Below the pieces are notes generated by a model. It made no database searches. It was not told the origin of the DNA and saw nothing but the letters and a program-made list of their open reading frames with translations. Shown piece by piece: positions 1-11,200 of a stretch of DNA of 64,000 nucleotides. Source of the stretch: Penelope pileata (Eukaryota > Chordata > Aves > Galliformes > Cracidae); NCBI GenBank assembly GCA_013396635.1, contig WBMW01001316.1, forward strand, positions 1 through 64,000, in the 5' to 3' direction. Positions within the stretch are counted from its first letter, which is position 1, and every line of letters begins with the position of its first letter. Made by a program: the position numbers and the translations under genes.

Positions 1-1173
1 GACAATTAAAAACAAGGGGAAAAAGAGGGTCTTTCTTAAAATCAGCACTTCTCACTGTGTGTTGCTAACCTTTGCCAAGGTGACAGTTAAGCTACATTCA
101 GAAGACGATACAGGATTACCTCCAAAGAGTGAACCCTTGGGTCCTCACCTGGAAGTCTTTATGCTTATCTGCAGCTGAGTGCGAGGCTTTTCACACTGGT
201 TCTAGAAAAAAAATTCTTTTTTTATTTCAAGATGTGTCTTTTCACAGCATTAATGACATCTCCCAATCCACTAAAAATGCATAAATGATCACTGTACTTC
301 TGTTACAGCAATTATTGGTGCAGAATTGAATCCCGTGCAAAGGAGGAATCCAGAATTCTTCCCAATTTTGAAGGAGGTAAACAAAAAGCAGAGAGAAGCA
401 CTAGTTCAAGCAGAGTAGTACTGGAACTCAAGGCTGATATGTTTCTTCTTGTGCTGGGGAGTGAAACTCATTTGGAGTTACTGGTGTGGAAGAATTGTGT
501 ACTGTCTGAGTGAAGCTCTGAAATAACTTGCTGGTAAGAACAGTGATGACTGGCTATAAACTATCTGTCCAATCAAGCAACCATGATATCTTTAAACTTA
601 CAACACAGAGCCCACTCCGTATACTGAATGCTTGAAACAACATGTTCTGCTAGCTTTCAAGAGAGAAAACATAGGTGAAAGACACTCACCTTCATTTTAA
701 AAATTTCAGAGAATTCTCCTTTCTGCCTTTTCCAACTCCAGCATGGGCATAAATAGAAACTTTGCTAATGTGCACTCGAACTGGTAGACCTACAGTGTGT
801 TACCACATCCCACATTAGGTAAAGCAGTCAATTTTAAATGCTACAACAAAGAATATTTGAGCACACCTAAAAAAAGTGAATGGACTAAACAGTCATTCAG
901 GCTGAGAAACATTCCTAAATCCAGTCCTTGCAGGGCCAAATATCTGTAAGCCGTTGTTTCCAGTTCCACTGGGCATGTGTGCAAAGAGAAAGGCAGAAGC
1001 ACAGAGACTCACTTTTAAAGCTCATTAGCAGCACACGCAGCACAGTGCTGGCTGTCACCCTTCCATTCTGTGGAGTCTGAACTCTCACCGTCACTTCAAC
1101 ATCCTTACCCACTCCAAGGAAGTATATTGTTTTTTCTCTGGGGGCAGATACAGGCAGGAAGAGCCAGGCATTT
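1..1173. other. Intergenic or downstream flank, no certain gene
   Basis: AT-rich sequence without recognisable genes. Two minus-strand stretches (about 1020-1140 and 690-797) look like weak exon candidates with GT-AG signals and compatible phase, but I recognise no protein family and do not call a gene. Confidence 0.4.
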
Positions 1174-1547
1174 CACAGAATCACAGAACTGTAGGGGCTG
1201 GAAGGGACCTCGAGAGATCATTGAGTCCAACCCCCCTGCCAGAGCAGCTCCCTACAGCAGGTCACACAGGTGGGCGTCCAGGCGGGTCTGGAATATCTCC
1301 AGGGAAGGAGACTGCACACCTCCCTGGGCAGCCTGTGCCAGGGCTCCGTCACCCGCACCGTGAAGAAGTTCTTGTGCATATTGGTGTGGAACTTCCTNCC
1401 CAGGATCCCATTGGCCTTCTTGGCCCCCAGGGCACCCTGCTGGCTCATGGCCAACCTGTTGTCCACCAGGACCCCCAGGTCCCTCTCTGCAGAGCTCCTC
1501 TCCAGCAGCTCATCCCCCAGCCTGTCCTGGTGCATGCGGTTATTTCT
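1174..1547 (-). mobile_element. CR1 LINE fragment, 3' end, with internal N gap
   Basis: On the minus strand it encodes the CR1 reverse-transcriptase C-terminal tail (LGVLVDNRLAMSQQ, KKANGIL, then HTNMHKNFFTVRVTE). The 3' end with an agaatcacagaa tail is at the left. Compared with the longer copy at 23.6 kb, about 360 bases are missing exactly at the N at position 1398. It is 5'-truncated near 1547. Confidence 0.92.
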
Positions 1548-1667
1548 GTAGGTATACTCAGTGGATTTGGAAAACAAACCAACAAAGCTCTCTAACTTCT
1601 ACAATAGCTTGTGTCAATATAACAGAGTTTTACAAGGACAATATTAGTTTTGATTTTTCAGAGCATT

Positions 1668-1673
1668 TTTATT
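1668..1673 (-). terminator. Candidate distal poly(A) signal AATAAA
   Basis: Canonical AATAAA on the minus strand, followed in the transcript direction by TGCTCTGAAAAATC and a T/G-containing stretch. It would end the transcript about 3.5 kb after the stop codon. Four nearer hexamers exist, so alternative polyadenylation is likely. Confidence 0.4.
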
Positions 1674-3139
1674 AGTTTCAGTTGTACAATTTAAACATTA
1701 GGGAACAAAAAACCCCACATATATATAATGTACAGTACATAGCTTGCATTGTTCCCTGGTTTTAAAGTCATATGTCAAGGTTCAGGCAGCAGAACAGAGT
1801 TCAGCATTCTTAACATTAAAGCAGGCACACACAGTACTGTCTTGATGCAGTATTAGTGCAGACTTGTTTGGGCAAATGCAATGTGAGGAGCACCACCTGC
1901 TGTTAGAACACTGCATGGACCAAGTCGATACTGGTACAGAACTGTGAGAAACGTACGGAACTGTAAAGAAAGTGACATTACTGGAAAACCATACTCAGTT
2001 CAGCAGTTCATTCCTTGGTTTTAAAAGTCACTGAAAGGATATAGCTAAAGGAGCTCATCACAAAATGAAACTAAAAACCTGACACAAATTTTGCATAGTT
2101 AAATTTATTGTCAGGAAAACCTTGGGTCTCTGCAATTTTTTCTTCAGCTTTTGAACTTTTGCTTTGAGCTGGACAGTTACTCCAAACACTGTCCTTCAGC
2201 GCTCAGACCACTGTCAGTCCGGATACCTTCCCATTTCTTGGTTACTTTCTGTAACCTTTCTTAACCTTGTTTCATTCCTCCTACAGCAATACACTGTTCC
2301 AGACATCCACTGCCTCCCTTTGGCTACTCCTCTTTATTTCCTTCAGCTTTTCCCTCCTCTTCAGTCACTTACGCTCTCTCTTCAGTCACTCTTCTCAACA
2401 TCTCTGGAATCTTTCTCATCTTCACCCACTCCGATTTTCTCTCTGATAAAGAGAAAATGCCACATTCTTCTCCTTGTTACACCCAACTGCCATTACTATT
2501 TGGAATACCACTTCTGAATCCTTTAAAAGCACTCACCTCTAAGGTCCCAACTCTTTCCACATTTACACATGGATGTAACCTCAATAATCCAGTGGTTTTA
2601 CTTGCAAAGTAACAGCTGAAAATCCAACCCACTGACTTGAATCATAGCTCAAAAGTAATGAGAACTAACAGAAGGAAGCAGAATGAGAGATTTACCTCTT
2701 AACGTGGTAGAACACATTCCCTCTCTCTAACTCACTTTGTTTTTTCCTTGCTACCGAGCTAAATATCTGTACAGAACATCCTCTTACTGTTACACCTTTC
2801 TGTTAATGTTTAACAAGTTTCAGGACATTTCACCTCTTTAATCTCTGGGTGCCACCCAATCTAAATTCCCACTGTTCTCTGTGAAATCCTTTTCAGCTAG
2901 TGCCTAGCATCAAACACGTCTGCCTCCTACCTGTTGATGCCAAAATGGGAGGGGAGGGAGAGATTCACATGCCTCCTCTGTGATGCAGAGGCTGCTATGA
3001 TAAGCACACTTCTTTAAAAAATATTGTAGAGCAGCCTAGGTCACTGATTGCTTCTAGCGAGAGCAGTTTTGCAAGGAAATTTTGCACACCCACTGGGTAT
3101 AAAAGGAAAGGCGTTCTTTCTTCACAGTTTCTTAGACTT

Positions 3140-3171
3140 TTTATTTGAAGTAAAAGCAAGTAAACTTTATT
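3140..3171 (-). terminator. Candidate proximal poly(A) signals (two AATAAA)
   Basis: Two AATAAA hexamers on the minus strand, at 3166-3171 and 3140-3145, lie 26 bases apart. If used they would give a 3'UTR of about 2 kb. Confidence 0.35.
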
Positions 3172-5196
3172 TCTGATTGATTGTTTTGCTGTTTGTTTTT
3201 TTGTAAGAGTTGAACAAAATCAGCTCGCTGCTCAGTAGCATAGGAAGCCAAGCCAGGTGAAAATATGTCTGTTTTATTCACTTGTCCCAGCCCTAGCATG
3301 GACAGCAGGTAGGAACATGACAGACAGAGACTGCTTTCACACGGCTTTGCCCCGCACAGCATAGCACTCAGGTTTTACATCTGCACACAAGCTGATTACT
3401 TGCATGAATTTAAGTTTGTTTTTGAACATGTAACTGCACATATATTTTAGTATGACTTAGGCTTCTGTAAGTTTAAACATTTAAGAGGAAAGTACTTCAT
3501 AAAAAAACACTCTACCTGTTGAGGTAAGCTAGTGCTCATGAAAAGTGCTAGGCTAATCACTTTGGAGAGTGCAGTCTTCCGCGTAACCGAAGAACACAGA
3601 CAAGCAGTGGTGCAGGCGTCTCCCACCTGCCTGCAGCAGCTGAGGGGCCACTGCAGGGCCCTCCCTGCTGAGGTTTCCTCCAAGGCCACCAGTCCTGGAG
3701 CCGGCGGCTGCCATCTGAGCACCAGTCGGTCACCAGATGCCTGCTAACGCCGCCCTAACCTGACACGCTGGACAAAACAGCCACCAGTTTTAACAACTTC
3801 TCCCCTTCTTAGTAAATTTTGTATCATACTCCTTGAGGTAGACAACCACAGATATTTCAATACACTTTCCCTGCACCTTTCAGTGTTGCATATTTCAAGT
3901 AAAAAAACCCTATTTCCAAACACTGTGGCTGTCAATGTCACTTTTGCCCCCAGTGTCATCCATACCGTATCATGTCTTGACCAAGCTCTTCTGTGTTACA
4001 TTTGATGCTTTAACATTTGCAAAGCGTATCAAAAAATCAGCTTAATGATGATTACATCAAACCCTACCATTAAATCACAGAATGTATAGTTTTATGGCCA
4101 AGTTACATGCCCCTGAGAACAAAGTTTATGCAGAAACACTGGCACCAGTAACACTCGTGGATGCAGCTTTATTTAGATGCAATTGGCATAGAAAGCACTT
4201 GAAATTATTTCTATTTTTTCTTCATAATAGATTAACTCTTTGGATATTTTCATAACTATATTCAGAATACATTTGTTAATATCCATTTTGGAAAGATTAT
4301 ATTTACATACAAATACATGAAGACTTTTTGCTGAAAGAGCAAGAAGGAAAGAAAAGATGGTGCCTGATCCTGTGGCCTTACATACACAGGCAGTGCCTTC
4401 AGGTCAACTCACATGAGCGTGGGTCCCATGTTTGAGTCAAAAGTTGCAAGTTCAGGTCTGTAATGCGCATACGATTTTGACAAACTATTTAAACTGCTTT
4501 TGCAAATGCGTTCTACAGTAACCGTGTCTATTGGCTCAGGCATCCAGCCCTGAGAGAAACACCCCTGCACCTGGTAACATCTACAAGGGGCACATACTTA
4601 CAAGTGGCTGCGTTGACAACTTGGCAGAGAAAAGCACCTGCTCGCCCTGCCACAGGACTGCATCCCACAGCGTCCGGACCCGCGTCAGGCCCCTCTGTGA
4701 GCAGCTGCTCTTTCGCTGACTGCAAGACTCAGCCAAGCGAGTCTTGGTGAAACAGTGATCACTTGCTTAAAATGCATAACAAGCCAAAAAACAATTTAAA
4801 AAGATTCCGATTTGCCATCCAACTGGTTTGTGTTTTTATATCTATGTCTAGGTGTTGCTGTCCAAAACAGAAAGAGACTTCAGTTCCAGATGATAGTATT
4901 GCGTTATCTGTAGTAAAATGAACAGCACGCTCGTCAGAGTACAGGAGCTTGTGACATTGGCTACATTCCTCCTCACATTTGCTCTCTCTGAACACTGTGA
5001 ATGCAGCCTTTGCTTGCAACATGTCTGAGAAGACAAGCTAAATGTTTGCAATATTTTGATGAACCAAAAGAATATGAATTTGATAACAACAACAAGATTT
5101 TTGTAGGTAGAAAGTGCAAATCCTTATATATTACCTCCAAGCATTTTTGACTGCTAGCTACAGGGGATTTCAAAGCATCCTTCATTTTGATGTGGT

Positions 5197-5280
5197 TTAC
5201 CAGTTGAATAGCGCATTTTGACCAAGAGTCATAAAGTAAATTTGACTGCTGCCTCCTGACTGTACAGACGCAAAGAACAC
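5197..5280 (-). CDS. NRK: Terminal CNH exon and stop (residues 1157-1183)
   Basis: It has 84 nt: VFFASVQSGGSSQIYFMTLG, then QNALFNW and TAA at 5197-5199. All close family members end similarly (…SGGSSQVYFMTL… then Asn/Ser-Trp-stop), which fixes the reading frame and the true C-terminus. The acceptor is ctttccag. Confidence 0.96.
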   Translation of the reverse strand: MFFASVQSGGSSQIYFMTLGQNALFNW

Positions 5281-8200
5281 CTGGAAAGAGGAAAAAAGAG
5301 ACAGGCTACTGTCAGTTTGCATTTACAGGAATATTTTTACCCATACAGGAAATCTGAGAAGCCTCAAGTACAAGGATATAAATCACAACTCAATTCTGAT
5401 TCCGTGAGAAACTTTTAAAAGTGAAACAGTGCTTGTGCTACATCTGGGATATATTTTTGATGTATTTCTATGTGGAAAGTCACAAGAACACGTTTTAAAG
5501 CAATTAATCTAAACAGTTTGGGGGACTCACTTTTTTAAACGCATCAGTGGGACCAAACAGGTCTCAGAGAACATTTATCAAGCAGTGCGATGCCACATGC
5601 AAGAAATCAGACCTGATTATCCATACTGTAGTGCCTGCGATATCTGGGAGTGTTTTGTCTTTTTGGTTGTGCTTTTTGCTGTTGTTGTTTTGTTATGTTT
5701 GTGTTGACCTTGACGGCTGCTCTGAATTGTATGTAATTTCAGCAGCCCAGGAGAGCGGTCCCGTGTCCAGGCACTGTCAGAGCTGGCTCACCAGCCCAAT
5801 ACACTGTGCTGGCAGCGCTGGGCTCTGCCCAGTTTAAGATGTCTGTATTTGCCATCACCTCTGAAATCAGTTCAGGCTATGTGGAATAGGAGTTGTAACA
5901 TTTCTGGGTGAAGTAGGGCTGTGTGTGGACTATTCATGGTGACTGCTTTGTGAATTCGCTGTCCGCATTCGCTTTGGCTGTGAAAGTTACTCTAAGGTAA
6001 GAAATAACCAGTGTAAGGACACAGTTAAAAAAAATAAATGGTCTTAGTCTTACAGTTGACAATTACTCATTTTTGTTCAATCAGCACACTGTAGCCATCT
6101 CTGTACCTTGTCATTTCTTTCACATAGAAATTTTAGCTTCTGCGCTTTCTTGTGCATAAATACTCCTTCCAGATTTCCTGTTTCCACAGAGCGCAATTCA
6201 ATTGCCTTCTCTCCCCAGCCCATGACCTGATTAGACTGAAGGTAAGCTATAAGAACAAAAAAAAAGGATTCAGTAAGTTAAAAAAAAAAATGACAACAGC
6301 ATACTCGCCTGTTACTCTCTGCACACTAGTAATTAATCCCCTGCAAGAATTCTTCACAGAACCGAACCCCCAGTGCAGACACAGTCATTTGTGAGAGTCT
6401 GATCACAGCTGGGATGCAGTGCTAGTTTCAGTACCAGGGCTGCAGGCTGGCTGCGCCACAGCTTCTGGGATTTAGCAGCACTACGTCTGTTTTCCTTTCG
6501 AATTCCTTTTAGTGTTTGAAAAGCAATTTGGACCAGTATTTCTAAGTGTTCTAATTGTAAGCATTTTTTTCTATTTTTCCTTTTCTGTAATTCTATTTCT
6601 TAGTATTTCTGATGGCTCCATTCTAGCTGTACATTCTAGCCCTTTGTTTTAACTCCTATAGAAGAACGAGGGCACAGAGCACAGTGTTCAGGTAACCACA
6701 GCGAGATTCGTTCATCTCTTCTTTAGTTCACTTAGGAGACTGGAACCTTTCTTTTTCCTACAAACATTTAATTATTTTTTCTTTTTTTAATTTGTACTAC
6801 AGATATGAAAAATCGGTGCTAATAAGGCTGTGAAAATTAGCTGTGGGCTGCTGCTATTTCACAGCTGAAAGACTGATTCTTGCCTTGTTAATACAGATCT
6901 GAAGCACTTCTGTTTGATAACAATATACTCTGCACGTCTTTTAAGTTTACACAAAAATTCTTGGGAACAGGTGAATTTCAGCTTCCCAGACTTATTCCGG
7001 ACTCTACATTTACCTTAAACACACATCACTGTATGTATTAGAACCACAGAAGGTGGGGAAAAGCTGTTCAGCCTCCTGCTCAAAGCCAGGCTGTAACTGA
7101 GCCCTGGACAAGTACCTGCAGATAAGGTTACTGCGGGCCTTATGCAGGCACGTGTTGATGGGTTATTTCACAACCTCCCTGTGCCCTTGCCACAGTGCAT
7201 CAGGACATTCATGGTTAGCAATCTCCTAATATCTAATTGTAATTTCCCTTCCTGCAGCTCCTGCCCGCTTTGTGTCTCATCCTTTCACTGCGCGTGTCCA
7301 AGAAAAATTTTGACCGTCTTCTTTATACTCATCCATCGGGAAGCTAGCTATTTACCACTGAGTTTTGAGTTAGTCTGAAACCTAAATAATTCTGAATCTG
7401 AGACTAAGGCATGATCATTTGGTGTCCCTAGCTACTGTCTTCCCATCATTTGTTTTTGAAGACGTTGCACATAACCAAGGAAGATACTCCGGCACTGCAG
7501 AAGCTTACTGCATAGTTCCTTTGAATCTGGCGACTAGATGAGAAATCAGGACAGTGATGAAGGAGTTAACACCACAGATTGCAAATTAGGCACAGTTTCA
7601 ATGGAAGTCCTCTGATTATTTTATGTACTGGCTTCTAAGGTAAAAAAAAAACACAAAAAAACCCACATTATTTATGCTCTAGATAGCCAACACTCAGAAA
7701 CTGTTCTTGTTCAGCTGTGAATAGTTTTTTGATTAGTCTGAGATTTGTGATGCTCTGGAATGATCTAGATGGAAAGCGTGCGCCTGAGTGGTTTTTAGCT
7801 TCAGTGGGCAGTGCCTGCCTGTCCTACATTTTTAATGCAAGCAATGTCTGCTTCTTCAAGCCTTGCAATAAAGTAGGCTTAGACCACACAAAGTAAAGAA
7901 AATGCGTCTGCTGTTTTTGCCACCACTTACACCATGTTAACATTTTCAAAACTAGGTTTAAATACAGCAAACACACACAGGTGGGCAATGATTCTGGAGG
8001 GTGGGACAGTAATGGAAGTGTAACCAATATTATATATATATAATTGTTTATATACAGTATAAACAACTGTATGAAGACATTCTGTAGCCACGCAGTTTCG
8101 CATGTAGGTCCAACATCAAAGACCTAATCCACTCGTAATTCTCCATCTTATCTTTTCTACCTTGTGAAGCTGGCACTCAAGCTGCCCGTCCCCGATGTCT

Positions 8201-11200
8201 GTATCAGCTGTACCCATGCCTTTGGCAGGTCTCCATTTGATATAATCCCTGCAGCTGTTGCTAACTGCTGAGTCAGGCTATGCTGCAACCTCTTGGTCAT
8301 CCAAGATAGAAAGCTCTGGCTGACCGGGCCACTACTGCTGTGTTCAGGTGAGCACTGACCTCCAAAGCAGCATTACAATAAGAACACCATAACACAGATC
8401 TATCAACTTCAGCCACTGATGTTCAGCTAGCTGGCCAATATACCGAGAACTTGTCAAATGGACAATGGCAAATTTCAGTCCAAGTACCATTAGCACAAAA
8501 CTCATTCTGATAGCAGAATCAGAAGATTTTTCTCAAATTGCATGTGTGGACTTATATGTCAACAGAAAAACCTCACTATACCATTTGTGGGGCTGTCCAT
8601 GTATAAAGATTAGTGTATACTTTATATTAAAAATATTCTGTGCTTCCAGCTGTTAACATTTAAGTATGTTTATATTACAATGCAAGATGGTACTGGTTTC
8701 TGGCAATCCTGGACAGAGTGAACTGCTCTTGCCCTTTGGACAGCTCAGCAGAAAAGGTATATGTCAGCTCACACCGACGTGCCAGTACCGCTTGCAGTGG
8801 GGGAGCAAAGCCAGAGGCTCCCCTGCCCCGCTCAGAGCACTGTGTATGTAAAAGCCCTGCAGTTGTGCAGAACCTGTGGCTCTCATTACACCATTTGTAC
8901 AGGCATTACTCCCTGGAGATCAAAGAATACACACCATAAAGTTGGTTTAAGGAAGTGGGATCAACATCATGAAAGCATTAAGATTGCCATAAAAGGGGGC
9001 AAGACTGCCTACGTGATGTTTCCTGTTTACAGTGTGGATTTAGCATGAGGCCGAGGAGAGTCCCCTTTCATGGAAGTGACTGCTTCAAGGGCTGAGGAAG
9101 ACAGACAAGGTGACAGAAATACCTGAGTCACATGGCAGCCGTCGGCTCCGATGAAGTGCCGCTGCCACGAGGTCTCACGTCACTGGCAGACGCAGCCTGA
9201 GCAGTGCACGTCGGGTCACGGAGCCCAAGTATTGCTACAGTCATCTCACTTCCCTTCTTAAGCTTCCCTTTTGTTTCTAGTTTTTTTCCCTTCAGAAATC
9301 CCTCTTCTGATCTAATGAATTTCACTCACCGCCCTGAGCAGTTATTACCAATTTATCTCCACATGAGAGCAAAATCAGGCCAGCTGTTAGCAAAACAACA
9401 TAAAATCAGGCTTTTCTGGTAACTGTTACAGAAATAGGGCAGGAAAGGGCCTTAATGCACCTTCTCTTCCACCCATCTCTCTGTTCCACACTGGTATCCC
9501 TTCTGGCAGTTGTTTGGCTTAACCTGACATTAAAGCCTCCCAAAATTCCCTGGGTAACTGATTCCAAATAAACCAGGAAGTTTGAAATGAATAAACTGAA
9601 TAGGAACTAAAAGATGCTGACCCACTTTCACAGGCATAAGTCACAGTCCCAAATTCCATTGTGTGGAGTACAACAATTTACTGAATTCCTTCTAGGAGAG
9701 AGTCAGTATGTGCATCTCTGAAATTCAACACAAAAAACTTACTGAATTTTGCTTTTCTACACGTTTGAGAAAATTGCTCCAGGCAAATATGCAGCTGGCA
9801 TGAACTTTTATAAGAAGAATTGCCACTGACTTTGCTGATAGTAAAAGATAGCAGCTATTAGCATAAAGATCTTAAAATGGAGTCCTTCTTTGCTTCTAAG
9901 GAACCGTTCTTTGGCCCTTCAGTCAAACCCCATGTGCTCTGTGAAACCGTGACTTCTTTCAATTCCCTCCTCTTTGGGAAAAGCGGGGTGGGGTTTTTTT
10001 GTTTGTTTTGGTTTTGGGGGTGGGGGTCAGATTTCTTTACTTTTTTTTAATGGGAGAGAGATGTGTCCATTGATGGCTGGGAATGGAAATGACCTAAAGA
10101 GATACCAGCAGTGTTCTGCGATGTAGGAAAGCTTGTTTCCCTCAAAGCCAGCCGTCAGGCTCTCCAGTGATGCTGCTGACCACTGAATAGGGACTGGCTA
10201 TTGACTATTAATAGCTACTGACTGATTAGCTACTGGCAGGTACTCATGCCCATGCTTCAAAGTCACTGCCCAAAGGTTATGCAATTCTGAGGAGGAAGAC
10301 AAAGGAAGGAGACAGAAACTTCTCTTGTGCAATTCTGTTAAATAGTTTTACTGCTGTTATTTGCATTACCTGGATAGAAGTGGGTATTTTTTTTGTACCT
10401 GGACAAACACCCCAAAAAGAGCGAGGACTAAATAAATTTGTGGCTAGGAATCTTAATTTTGTCGAAATGCATGTGTTTACACACATCTGTGTTCCCAAGC
10501 ACATCTGCTCTCAGCTGTTCCTCACTTCTGCAGTTATTCCAGTCTGTTACCCAGGCCAGAAACGTGTTTAGGGTGAGAGGCTGCTTGTTTGTTTGCAGGA
10601 AAAACTGGACAGGAGATCTGACCAACAAGAATCACTCAGACACAAGCAGGTATTTTCTGAGCATGAGTTGGACAGCAAGTATTTCTAGAACTGATGAGTA
10701 CATCCATAGAGCGCTGATGCAGTAATACAACCAGCGTTTGGTAACGCTGTTTCTCCACATAAAGTCCTTTTTGCTTGTAATACGTACATAGCAAAGGAAA
10801 TCGGGACCTTTATTGGTTCCCCACTCTTGGGGAATATCCAGTTTTGTGCCAGCCCCCCAAGACATGCTGTAAATAATTCACTACTCACACAAAAGGGCAA
10901 AAGGTGCTCTCAAATCTCATTAACTTGATGTTTCTTAAACACTTTTCCAATCTTGTTTTATAGAAAGAAAACATAACAGCTCTATTTGTATTTAGCCCTA
11001 CATATATGAAATGTCTTTCAGATTAAATGTGGATAGAGTACTTCTACAATTTTAATTTCCCAGTGGATTTGATTTTCCTCTCTCCAATTTCTTATTAACA
11101 GGTAGGTCATCGAGGTCCCAAGTTAAAGATTGTGAGAGTAAGCCATATTTAGCTTCCCTGCCCTAAATCTCTCAATTATAATACAAGGGTTTTATTCATT

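Larger units (their letters stand above)
1650..5196 (-). other. NRK: Probable long 3'UTR of the kinase gene
   Basis: There is no coding potential on the minus strand and no interspersed repeat from the stop codon down to about 1650. Polyadenylation hexamers on the minus strand (AATAAA) occur at 4168-4173, 3166-3171, 3140-3145, 2104-2109 and 1668-1673. The last is followed by T-rich sequence, and the repeat-free zone ends near there. Long 3'UTRs are common for this family. The distal end is inferred, not seen. Confidence 0.5.

Noticed and set aside
2164..2517. 117-codon plus-strand frame rich in Leu/Ser/Phe
   Set aside because: It is the complement of purine-rich 3'UTR sequence, with no homologue recognised and low-complexity composition.
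4759..5051. Overlapping minus-strand frames just after the stop codon
   Set aside because: They lie downstream of the Asn-Trp-stop terminus in the 3'UTR and match no family.
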